A DNA stretch of 64,000 nucleotides from Bacteroidales bacterium. GTDB taxonomy: Bacteria; Bacteroidota; Bacteroidia; Bacteroidales; UBA12077. The DNA is taken from the NCBI GenBank assembly GCA_021108325.1, contig JAIORB010000080.1, positions 1 through 64,000 on the forward strand, in the 5' to 3' direction. A program made the translations under genes and the position numbers. Every line of letters starts with the position of its first letter. Position 1 is the first letter of the stretch. The notes under the pieces are model-generated. The model did not search any database. It saw only the letters and a list, made by a program, of their open reading frames with translations, and had not been told where the DNA came from. This document shows, in pieces, positions 56,777-64,000 of this stretch.

Positions 56777-57727
56777 ATGATAAATTTCTTACGTCTTATA
56801 CGTTACAAAAACTTATTAATTATTGTTCTAACGCAATATTTAATGCGCTGGAGCATTATAAAACCAATACTTGAGGTTTATGAATTTAACTTACAGTTCT
56901 CAGAGCTGCACTTCTTTTTTCTGGTAATGGCAACAGTATTTATTACTGCAGCGGGATACGTAATTAATGATTATTTCGACACCAAAACAGATTTAGTAAA
57001 TCGACCGGAAACAGTTATTATAGGGAGAGTATTAAATCGTCGTTGGGCAATTTTATTACATGTAATTTTTAATACCATAGGTATTGGCTTAGGTGCATAT
57101 ATATCTTTTTATATTGGTATACCTATGTTGACTCTTGTTTTCGTTTTTATTACCGGTATTTTATGGTTTTATTCTACCACTTATAAACGTCAGTTTTTAA
57201 TCGGGAATATAATCGTAGCAGTTCTTGTAGCCCTGGTTCCTTTGATGGTAATTCTTTTTGAAATTCCATTGTTAAATAAAGAATATGGATTGCTAATGAA
57301 GGAATTGCGTTCCGATTTTACACATATTATATTGTGGGTTAGTGCATTTGCTATTTTTGCGTTTCTTCTTACAATGATCCGTGAAATTATTAAAGATATT
57401 GAAGACTTTGAAGGCGATAGTGCTTATGGTAGAAAAACCATGCCAATTGTTCTGGGTGTATTAAATTCAAAGATTGTTGTAATTACATTTATATTAACGA
57501 CCCTGTTCTCACTGCTATATATTAATTTTAGATTCCTAAACGATCTAATTACCTTGATTTATTTTATAGTGTTTTTAATCATTCCATTGGTATTTCTTGT
57601 TTATAAAATAATTGTGGCAGAAGATAAAAAAGATTATCACAGAGCAAGTAATTTATCGAAATTGATCATGCTTGCCGGTATCTCTTATGCTTTGGTTGCT
57701 AATTATATAATAATTCAGAATTTTTAA
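56777..57727 (+). CDS. UbiA-family prenyltransferase
   Basis: A 316-residue polytopic membrane enzyme with about nine helices. The two Asp-rich motifs are NDYFDTKTDLVNRPE and REIIKDIEDFEGD, which hold Mg2+ and the prenyl diphosphate. The sequence resembles the geranylgeranylglycerol-phosphate geranylgeranyltransferase-like group found in Bacteroidota; a role in menaquinone or another isoprenoid is possible, but the acceptor is unknown. Confidence 0.87.
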   Translation: MINFLRLIRYKNLLIIVLTQYLMRWSIIKPILEVYEFNLQFSELHFFFLVMATVFITAAGYVINDYFDTKTDLVNRPETVIIGRVLNRRWAILLHVIFNTIGIGLGAYISFYIGIPMLTLVFVFITGILWFYSTTYKRQFLIGNIIVAVLVALVPLMVILFEIPLLNKEYGLLMKELRSDFTHIILWVSAFAIFAFLLTMIREIIKDIEDFEGDSAYGRKTMPIVLGVLNSKIVVITFILTTLFSLLYINFRFLNDLITLIYFIVFLIIPLVFLVYKIIVAEDKKDYHRASNLSKLIMLAGISYALVANYIIIQNF

Positions 57728-57738
57728 TATTCGATTTT

Positions 57739-58329
57739 ATGTTTATTCCAAATATCGATGATTACAAAATTATTTTGGCTTCACAATCTCCACGACGCCA
57801 TTATTTGCTAAAAGAAATCGGATTAGAGTTTGAAATCAAGCTTAAACAATTTGTTGACGAAAGTTATCCGGATCATCTCAAAAAAGAAGAAATACCATTG
57901 TATATTGCTGGTAAGAAAGCAGAAATATATGGGAAGCTTGAGGATAATGAAATATTAATTACCGCCGACACAATAGTTTGGTTAAAGGATAAAGTGCTTC
58001 AAAAGCCAATTGATCAGGATGACGCTATAAAAATATTAAAAGAGCTGTCCGGAAATTGTCATCAGGTTTATACTGGTGTTTGCATTAAATCAAATAATAA
58101 AGAAGTTTTGTTTTCAGCATGTACAGATGTATATTTTAAAAAACTTACTTATCCCGAAATCGATTATTACATAAATCATTTTCAGCCATTTGATAAAGCA
58201 GGTGCTTATGGAATTCAGGAATGGATTGGGTATATTGGAGTCGAAAAAATAAATGGTTCGTTTTTTAATGTAATGGGTTTGCCGATACAAAAATTATATA
58301 CAGAACTGGATGATTTTATTAATGATTAA
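57739..58329 (+). CDS. maf: Maf-family nucleotide pyrophosphatase
   Basis: A 196-residue Maf/Ham1-fold enzyme hydrolysing canonical or modified NTPs to NMP. Visible are ILASQSPRRHYLLKEIGL at the N-terminus, ITADTIVWLKDKVLQKP, and DKAGAYGIQEWIGYIGVEKINGSFFNVMGLP at the end. The pattern fits the YhdE-type dTTP/UTP pyrophosphatase. It lies 11 nt after the prenyltransferase and 12 nt before the peptidase gene, so cotranscription is likely. Confidence 0.92.
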   Translation: MFIPNIDDYKIILASQSPRRHYLLKEIGLEFEIKLKQFVDESYPDHLKKEEIPLYIAGKKAEIYGKLEDNEILITADTIVWLKDKVLQKPIDQDDAIKILKELSGNCHQVYTGVCIKSNNKEVLFSACTDVYFKKLTYPEIDYYINHFQPFDKAGAYGIQEWIGYIGVEKINGSFFNVMGLPIQKLYTELDDFIND

Positions 58330-58341
58330 ATAAATATTAAA

Positions 58342-60480
58342 ATGAAGAAAATAGCAATAGTTTTTACAATACTGTTTTTTGGATTTGTAAATCTAAATAA
58401 AGCAGACGAAGGAATGTGGATTCCTTTATTGATTGAGAAGTTTAATATCGAAGATATGCAGGAGAAAGGTTTTAAACTTTCAGCGGAAGATATTTATAGT
58501 ATTAATAAAGCTTGTATAAAGGATGCCATTGTTATTTTTGGTCGTGGATGTACGGGAGATCTTGTTTCAGATCAGGGCTTGTTATTAACGAACCATCATT
58601 GTGGTTATGGAGCTATACAAAAACACAGCTCTATTGAGCATGATTATTTAACAGATGGATTTTGGGCAATGAATAAAACACAGGAATTGCCAAATCCTAA
58701 CTTAACGGTAAAATTTTTAAATCGAATTGAAGATGTTACTGACAAGGTTTTAGGAAATGTTGCTGAAAATCTTTCTGAAAAAGAAAGAGAAGTAATAATT
58801 GTTGCAAATATTGAAAAAATTAAAACTGAGGCAATAGGAGAAACTCAGTTGATTGCCAGTGTTAAACCATTTTATTATGGTAATCAATACTATTTGTTTG
58901 TATACGAAGAATATAAAGATGTTCGTTTAGTTGGTGCACCTCCATCAGCAATTGGGAAATTTGGTGGCGATACTGACAATTGGGTGTGGCCGCGCCATAC
59001 AGGTGATTTTTCTATTTTTAGAATTTATGCAGATAAAGACAATAAGCCTGCAGAATATTCTCCCGATAATGTTCCATACAAGCCTAAAAAGTTTTTGCCG
59101 ATTTCAATTAAAGGAATAAACGAAGGAGATTTTACATGGGTTTTAGGATACCCCGGAGGTACAATGCAATATATTACTTCTGATGCAATTAAATTAATAA
59201 AAGATGTAAGGAATCCTGATAGGATAATGTTAAGAGATAAGCGCCTGGATGTGATGAATGCTTATATGGATAGGAATGATACAATACGCATAAAATATGC
59301 AAGCAAACATGCTCGTATAAGTAATTCATGGAAAAGGTGGAAGGGTGAAATTATTGGATTAGAGCGATTAAATGCAATTGATAATAAAGTTGAATTTGAA
59401 AAAGAGTTTAATGAATGGGCATCTAATCATAATGAATATAAAAATGTTGTATCTGAATTAACTAATATCTATGGAAATATTGAAAAATATGTTGTTGCAT
59501 ATGATTATTACAGGGAAGCAATAATGGCTGTCGAGATTGTAAATTTTGCAGCAAGATTTAATGATTTAATAAAAATGAAAGATGCTGATATAGAAAAAGA
59601 GTTGCGGGATATAAAAATTGAAGAGCTAAAGAAGAGAATGCAAGATTTTTACAAAGATTATATTCAATCCATCGATCAGGAAATTTTTAATGAACTTTTA
59701 CCAATGTACTATTCAAATGTTGATCAGGAGTTTATTCCGGATTTGAGCGGATTAGGCCTGTCTGATAATTATTCTCAGTTTATTGAATCATTATTTAGTT
59801 CTACTATTTTTAATAATAAAGATAAAATGCTTGAGCTTTTAAATTCAGAATCAGAAGATAATTTTAAAGTTTTAGAGAACGATCCGGTTTTTAAATTTTA
59901 TAAAACATTTAATGAGTTATATACGAATGAGGTATTTCCTGTATATGATTCTTTGGATAATAGAGCTAATAATCTTTATAGGAATTACATGAAAGGCATA
60001 ATGGAAATGCAAAAGCATAAGGTTTTATTTCCTGATGCAAACTTCACGATGCGTGTATCTTATGGAGAAGTAAAAGGATCATACCCTCGTGATGGTGTCG
60101 AATATATTTATCAGACAACATTAGATGGTATAATTGAAAAGGACAATCCTAATATTTACGATTACGATGTTCCTGATAAACTAAAGGATTTATACAAAAC
60201 AAAGGATTATGGGATGTATGAGGTAGATGGTACTGTTCCTGTTTGCTTTATTGCAACGAATCATACAACCGGAGGAAATTCCGGCAGTCCGGTTTTAGAT
60301 TCAGAAGGTAATTTAATAGGATTAAATTTTGACAGAGTATGGGAAGGTATTATGAGTGATATGGTTTTTGATCCCGAACAAAGCAGGAATATTTCACTGG
60401 ATATTCGTTATGTACTTTTTATTGTAGATAAATTTGCTGGAGCACAACATTTAATAAACGAAATGACTATAATAGAATAA
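58342..60480 (+). CDS. S46-family dipeptidyl peptidase, DPP11-like
   Basis: A 712-residue exported serine exopeptidase (signal peptide about 1-20). The chymotrypsin-like fold shows TNHHCGYG with the catalytic His at 85/86 and GGNSGSPV with Ser647. In characterised S46 enzymes, residue +18 from the serine sets specificity: Arg in DPP11 (Asp/Glu at P1), Gly in DPP7 (hydrophobic). Here that residue is Arg665 (LNFDR). An Asp/Glu-specific periplasmic DPP11 role in peptide feeding is therefore inferred. Last gene of the run from DUF2520 onward, if they share a transcript. Confidence 0.9.
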   Translation: MKKIAIVFTILFFGFVNLNKADEGMWIPLLIEKFNIEDMQEKGFKLSAEDIYSINKACIKDAIVIFGRGCTGDLVSDQGLLLTNHHCGYGAIQKHSSIEHDYLTDGFWAMNKTQELPNPNLTVKFLNRIEDVTDKVLGNVAENLSEKEREVIIVANIEKIKTEAIGETQLIASVKPFYYGNQYYLFVYEEYKDVRLVGAPPSAIGKFGGDTDNWVWPRHTGDFSIFRIYADKDNKPAEYSPDNVPYKPKKFLPISIKGINEGDFTWVLGYPGGTMQYITSDAIKLIKDVRNPDRIMLRDKRLDVMNAYMDRNDTIRIKYASKHARISNSWKRWKGEIIGLERLNAIDNKVEFEKEFNEWASNHNEYKNVVSELTNIYGNIEKYVVAYDYYREAIMAVEIVNFAARFNDLIKMKDADIEKELRDIKIEELKKRMQDFYKDYIQSIDQEIFNELLPMYYSNVDQEFIPDLSGLGLSDNYSQFIESLFSSTIFNNKDKMLELLNSESEDNFKVLENDPVFKFYKTFNELYTNEVFPVYDSLDNRANNLYRNYMKGIMEMQKHKVLFPDANFTMRVSYGEVKGSYPRDGVEYIYQTTLDGIIEKDNPNIYDYDVPDKLKDLYKTKDYGMYEVDGTVPVCFIATNHTTGGNSGSPVLDSEGNLIGLNFDRVWEGIMSDMVFDPEQSRNISLDIRYVLFIVDKFAGAQHLINEMTIIE

Positions 60481-60485
60481 CAAAG

Positions 60486-60515
60486 GGGCGCTTTTAGCGC
60501 TATCTTTTATTAAAA
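60486..60515 (+). terminator. weak terminator-like hairpin after the peptidase gene
   Basis: GCGC-TTTTA-GCGC forms a short stem and TCTTTTATT follows. The stem is only four perfect pairs, so termination may be partial. Confidence 0.4.
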
Positions 60516-60521
60516 GTTTAA

Positions 60522-61571
60522 ATGAGCCAAATTCAAGTTCGTATTAACGGAAGAGGAAATGCCTGGCCTGTAATGTTAAGTCAGAATCATCCATTTTATG
60601 ATCGCATGAACTATAAAGATTTAGCCAATGCATCATGTTCTATAATAAAGACTGCCGAAAAGCAAACTGTAGAAAAAGATATTGAGTGGGATTTAATGAT
60701 TGATGCCGGACATGGAGCAGTTCAGTATTTGCTTAAAAATTGTAATAGAATTCCTGAAGCACTTTTTATAACACATTCACATATTGATCATACTCTTGGT
60801 ATGGATTGGATAGTTCAAAGTTTTTATAAACTTAATAAAAAACCGTATCCTGTTTATACAACAGTTTTATGTTGGGAAAAAGTAAAAGCAACATTCCCGC
60901 ATTTAGAAGAGATGGTAGAGTTTAAAGAATTAATTCCTTATCAAAAAAAGACTATAGATGAAGTATCAGGAGTTGAGTTGATACCGTATCCGGTATATCA
61001 TGGTAAAAGTGCTGAAGGTGCTACAATGCTGTTTTTTACAATTAAGGATGAAAAAACCCAAAAGAAAATTCTTTTTACCGGTGACATATTATGTCCTTTG
61101 CTCAGAGATGAGGATTATCACACTATTTCGAATATTGATTTATTAGTAGCAGATGCAAATAACCGCTACCCATATCCTAATTGTAATCATTGGAGCATAC
61201 TAAAAGGTATTAACGATTATACGTCCGAAATTTTAAGGAATTTTATTGATAAAAATACAATAAGACTATTTTTGTATCCACACTTAAACCATCAAATTTC
61301 AAATAATTACTGCCGATGTTTTGATTATTTTCTGAATAAGAAAATGCATATCAATAATTTTCCGTTAACAATAAGTTCATTTGTTACAATGATAAAACCG
61401 AAAAAAACTGCTCTAATTCATTATAGCGGAAGCGAAGATGAAAAATATTATAGTGAAAAAATATTAAGTTCCTCAGAATTGATGTTGTGGGTAAAAAATG
61501 CTTTTCATGAATTAAATACTGAAACTAGATTTCTGGTACCATATGTTAGTCAACATATAGATTTTTCATAG
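60522..61571 (+). CDS. metallo-beta-lactamase-fold hydrolase
   Basis: A 349-residue MBL-superfamily protein. The metal motif THSHIDHTLG (HxHxDH) lies near 84-90, and LFTGDILCP carries the bridging Asp. HLNHQIS may supply a late His. It contains a predicted coenzyme-PQQ/ribonuclease-Z-like arrangement without a clear subfamily signature. The substrate is not known. No signal peptide, so cytoplasmic. Confidence 0.82.
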   Translation: MSQIQVRINGRGNAWPVMLSQNHPFYDRMNYKDLANASCSIIKTAEKQTVEKDIEWDLMIDAGHGAVQYLLKNCNRIPEALFITHSHIDHTLGMDWIVQSFYKLNKKPYPVYTTVLCWEKVKATFPHLEEMVEFKELIPYQKKTIDEVSGVELIPYPVYHGKSAEGATMLFFTIKDEKTQKKILFTGDILCPLLRDEDYHTISNIDLLVADANNRYPYPNCNHWSILKGINDYTSEILRNFIDKNTIRLFLYPHLNHQISNNYCRCFDYFLNKKMHINNFPLTISSFVTMIKPKKTALIHYSGSEDEKYYSEKILSSSELMLWVKNAFHELNTETRFLVPYVSQHIDFS

Positions 61572-61711
61572 CCTTGAAAACCTGCATATTAAATGCTTGC
61601 ACAAGTACAAACCATGACTTTTGTCATATTTCTTTCTAAGAAATGTCATATTCTTCTGTATTTATGAATTCTATCTTTATTTCTGAAAACCAAATGGTTT
61701 GAAATGATTTG

Positions 61712-61746
61712 AGTGTTATAAGAATAACACTGTTACAAAAATAACA
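61712..61746. promoter_or_regulatory. two tandem Rex-like operators
   Basis: Two copies of TGTTA-N6-TAACA lie side by side: 61714-61729 and 61731-61746. The first is part of a longer 8-bp perfect inverted repeat, AGTGTTAT-AAGA-ATAACACT (61712-61731). This is the core of the Rex (NAD+/NADH-sensing repressor) operator known from Firmicutes. They end 24 bp before the NuoE-like start, a position suitable for repression. Rex identity is inferred. Confidence 0.6.
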
Positions 61747-61770
61747 ATAATTAAATAAAACTAGATCGAA

Positions 61771-62238
61771 ATGCCGGAAATTAAAGAATTAGTTAAGGAT
61801 TTAGCCGATAAGCACGGAAGAAACAGAGAAAGTTTACTTCCAATTTTGCAAGGCATTGTTACTGAAGAAAGATTTATTTCAGATGTTGCCATGACAGAAG
61901 TTGCAAGAGAGTTGGATATGTCTGCCGCACTGGTTTATGGTACTGCAACATTTTATTCTTTCCTTGATACGAAGCCCCGTGGAAAATTTGTAATTCGGGT
62001 TTGCAAAACAATTACCTGCGATATGAAGGGGAAAAAACAAATCGTTAAAACTCTGGAAGAATTACTTAAAATTAAGGTTGGTGAAACAACAAAAGATAAA
62101 AACTTTACTCTTTTAGAAACCAACTGTCTTGGTTGGTGTCATAAAGGACCTGCGATGCTTATTAATGATGAAGTATTCACTGAACTTGACGAAGATAAAG
62201 TTACTGAGATTATCGATGATTATATGAGAAATATTTAA
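61771..62238 (+). CDS. NuoE-like [2Fe-2S] subunit (HydC/HndA type)
   Basis: A 155-residue thioredoxin-like ferredoxin of the NuoE family. An N-terminal helical bundle (ILQGIVTEERFISDVAMTEVARELDMS) precedes the cluster domain. The ligands are C78 and C83 (CKTITC) and C119 and C123 (CLGWC). It passes electrons from the flavin subunit. As first gene before NuoF-like and NuoG/HydA-like genes it belongs either to a trimeric NAD(H)-linked [FeFe] hydrogenase or to a complex I-like module; the former is preferred. Confidence 0.9.
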   Translation: MPEIKELVKDLADKHGRNRESLLPILQGIVTEERFISDVAMTEVARELDMSAALVYGTATFYSFLDTKPRGKFVIRVCKTITCDMKGKKQIVKTLEELLKIKVGETTKDKNFTLLETNCLGWCHKGPAMLINDEVFTELDEDKVTEIIDDYMRNI

Positions 62239-62266
62239 TTATCAATTTGTTAAAGAAATTATAATT

Positions 62267-63430
62267 ATGCCAAATACAAAATTAAAAAGAGTAGATATTA
62301 TTTTCAGCGAAGACTGTGTTTATAAAGATGTTTTAGCTGATAATTTGAAAAAATCAAATGAAGATATTCTTAAGGATATCCTTGATTCAGGATTAAGAGG
62401 TCGTGGTGGAGCTGGTTTTCCAACAGGCCTGAAATGGAAATTTACTTCACAGGAAACTGAAGAAGAAAAATATGTAGTTTGTAATGCCGATGAAGGTGAG
62501 CCGGGAACATTTAAAGATCGTGAGATTTTAACAAGAGTTCCCTTAAAAGTATTCGGGGGAATGGCTATTTGTGCAAAAGTTATCGGTGCAAAACATGGTT
62601 ATGTATATTTACGAGGTGAATATCAATTCCTAAAAGCCGATTTGGAAAAAGCTTTGGAAGAATTTCACTCTTTTGTAAAGGAGTTAGGATTTGATTTTCA
62701 AATTCATATACTAATGGGCTCAGGAGCTTATATCTGCGGAGAAGAAAGTGCTTTGTTTGAATCTATGGAAGGAAAACGTGGCGAGCCCAGAAACAAACCT
62801 CCTTATCCGACAATCTCAGGTTTCAGAAATAAACCAACTGTTATAAATAATGTAGAAACTTTGGTTTATGCATTTATGATTTGCAGAATAGGAGCAGGTA
62901 AATTCCATGAACTAGGAACTACTGATTCAAGAGGATCTAAAGTATTTTCTATTTCAGGAGATACTCCTATAGCAGGAATTTATGAACTTGAATTAGGAAT
63001 GTCATTGGAAGATTTTGTTGAAGAATTTGGAGATGGCGATACTAAGGCCGTACAGGTGGGTGGAGCTTCAGGGTTTTGTGTTCCAAGAAAAAAATTCAAA
63101 GACACAATTATTGGATTTGAAGGTGTTCCGACCGGAGGTTCTATGATGCTTTTCAATAGTTCACGTTCAATGTATAATGTGTTGAAAAATTACGTGGAGT
63201 TTTTCGAAGAAGAATCTTGCGGACAATGTACTCCTTGCCGTGTAGGTTGTCAACAACTTAAAAAAGGTATTGAAGCAATTAAGAAAGGCGAAAAATCTGC
63301 TCATTATCTTGATACTTTACAAAAACTGGCTGATACGATGAAAGTTAGTTCCAAGTGTGGTTTAGGTCAGTCAGTTGCGAATTCATTCTCTTCAATTGTT
63401 GACAACTTTAGAGAAGAAATGATTTACTAA
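62267..63430 (+). CDS. NuoF-like NADH-binding flavoprotein subunit (HydB/HndC type, short)
   Basis: A 387-residue subunit binding FMN, NAD(H) and one 4Fe-4S cluster. GRGGAGFPTG (45-54) is the FMN loop, GSGAYICGEESALFES the NAD region, GGASGFCVPRK the SLBB part. The cluster ligands are C318, C321, C324 and C364. It is shorter than many HydB/HndC proteins, because both the N-terminal thioredoxin-like 2Fe-2S domain and the C-terminal double 4Fe-4S domain are absent. It lies 28 nt after the NuoE-like gene. Confidence 0.9.
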   Translation: MPNTKLKRVDIIFSEDCVYKDVLADNLKKSNEDILKDILDSGLRGRGGAGFPTGLKWKFTSQETEEEKYVVCNADEGEPGTFKDREILTRVPLKVFGGMAICAKVIGAKHGYVYLRGEYQFLKADLEKALEEFHSFVKELGFDFQIHILMGSGAYICGEESALFESMEGKRGEPRNKPPYPTISGFRNKPTVINNVETLVYAFMICRIGAGKFHELGTTDSRGSKVFSISGDTPIAGIYELELGMSLEDFVEEFGDGDTKAVQVGGASGFCVPRKKFKDTIIGFEGVPTGGSMMLFNSSRSMYNVLKNYVEFFEEESCGQCTPCRVGCQQLKKGIEAIKKGEKSAHYLDTLQKLADTMKVSSKCGLGQSVANSFSSIVDNFREEMIY

Positions 63431-63469
63431 ATAAACTATTGATAGTAAAAATAAAATAAAGATAAAAAC

Positions 63470-64000
63470 ATGGCTAATACAGTAAAATTAAATATAGACG
63501 GAATCGATGTAAGTATTGAGGCTGGTAAAACTGTTCTTGATGCTGCAAAGAAATTAAATATACACATTCCAACTCTTTGTTATCATGAAGATTTATGTGT
63601 GGCTGGAAACTGTAGAGTATGTGTTGTTGAACAGGAAGGAGTTAAAAACCTTGTTGCTTCATGTGCAATGCCTGCTCAGGATGGAATGGTTATTCATACG
63701 AATACACATAAAGTAAGAAATGCTCGCAGACACGTAGTTGAATTATTACTTTCAGAGCATAATGCTGATTGTACAAAGTGTTATAAAAATACAAGATGTG
63801 AATTACAGGATTTGGCAGGCGAAATGGTGATCAACGAACATATGTTCCTGGACCTTGTGCCGGATAAAAACTATACTATAGATAATTTATCACCTGCAAT
63901 AATTAAAGATGATAGCAAATGTATTCGTTGTCAGCGTTGTGTTAGAACTTGTGATGAATTGCAGCATGTTAGTGCATTAGGTGTTGCGTACAAAGGTGAG
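63470..64000 (+). CDS. NuoG/[FeFe]-hydrogenase-like subunit, N-terminal part
   Basis: The frame opens at ATG 63470 and runs off the window after 177 residues. It has, in order: a plant-type 2Fe-2S domain (C37, C48, C51, C65, with an extra Cys at 43), a His-ligated 4Fe-4S domain (H97, C101, C104, C110), and the first of a two-cluster ferredoxin domain (C151, C154, C157, C161). This N-terminus is shared by NuoG and by group A [FeFe] hydrogenases (HydA/HndD). The hydrogenase is favoured because of the short NuoE-NuoF partners and the DLCVAGNCRVC sequence; the H-cluster lies outside the window. Confidence 0.8.
   Translation, partial: MANTVKLNIDGIDVSIEAGKTVLDAAKKLNIHIPTLCYHEDLCVAGNCRVCVVEQEGVKNLVASCAMPAQDGMVIHTNTHKVRNARRHVVELLLSEHNADCTKCYKNTRCELQDLAGEMVINEHMFLDLVPDKNYTIDNLSPAIIKDDSKCIRCQRCVRTCDELQHVSALGVAYKGE

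Overview
The window is a chromosomal segment of an AT-rich member of the Bacteroidota, probably a Bacteroidales- or Marinilabiliales-like anaerobe or facultative anaerobe. Four things point there. A giant secreted protein ends in a type IX secretion (T9SS) sorting domain and a PorT-like gene lies nearby. Several genes are preceded by the Bacteroidota promoter pattern TTTG-N19/20-TAnnTTTG. There is a TamA-like lipoprotein (TamL type) and an S46 dipeptidyl peptidase, both typical of the phylum. Gene order rpsU-xer-hpf-tRNAs-tuf-trnW-secE-nusG-rplKAJL-rpoBC is also as in that group.

Layout. 1-7.7 kb: transaldolase-like enzyme, threonylcarbamoyl-AMP synthase, a minus-strand trkA-trkH-pnuC operon and comEC. 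8-13.8 kb: one 1951-residue secreted mosaic protein. 14-19.3 kb: nitroreductase, a BamA-like barrel protein, a lipoprotein and an SDR, in repeat-rich surroundings. 19.6-27.6 kb: purL-ubiE/menG-porT, a TrmH-family methyltransferase, tamL and an unrecognised lipoprotein. 27.8-32.6 kb: class I and class II fructose-bisphosphate aldolases in tandem, a Na+-dependent transporter and a ComEA-like protein. 32.7-47.7 kb: translation and transcription core, with five tRNAs. 47.7-55.3 kb: an Nramp-like transporter, then etfB-etfA, a membrane Fe-S protein, a CCG-domain protein and an acyl-CoA dehydrogenase, which look like a route from acyl-CoA to quinone. 55.4-61.6 kb: DUF2520 protein, KdsC, UbiA-family prenyltransferase, Maf, an S46 peptidase and an MBL hydrolase. 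61.7-64 kb: NuoE-like, NuoF-like and the start of a NuoG/[FeFe]-hydrogenase-like protein cut by the window edge.

The genes are mostly housekeeping plus energy metabolism. I do not see a new defence, mobile or biosynthetic system. The most interesting signals are non-coding: two adjacent TGTTA-N6-TAACA sites (Rex-like) before the hydrogenase-like operon; a promoter block of about 32 bp shared by the class II aldolase and the sodium symporter; a 167-bp MITE-like element with 36-bp terminal inverted repeats; a foldback element sharing its core inverted repeat with the 5' end of the BamA-like gene; and CCTGCC palindromes in three successive spacers of the etf cluster. Family assignments come from reading motifs by eye; no database search was run.
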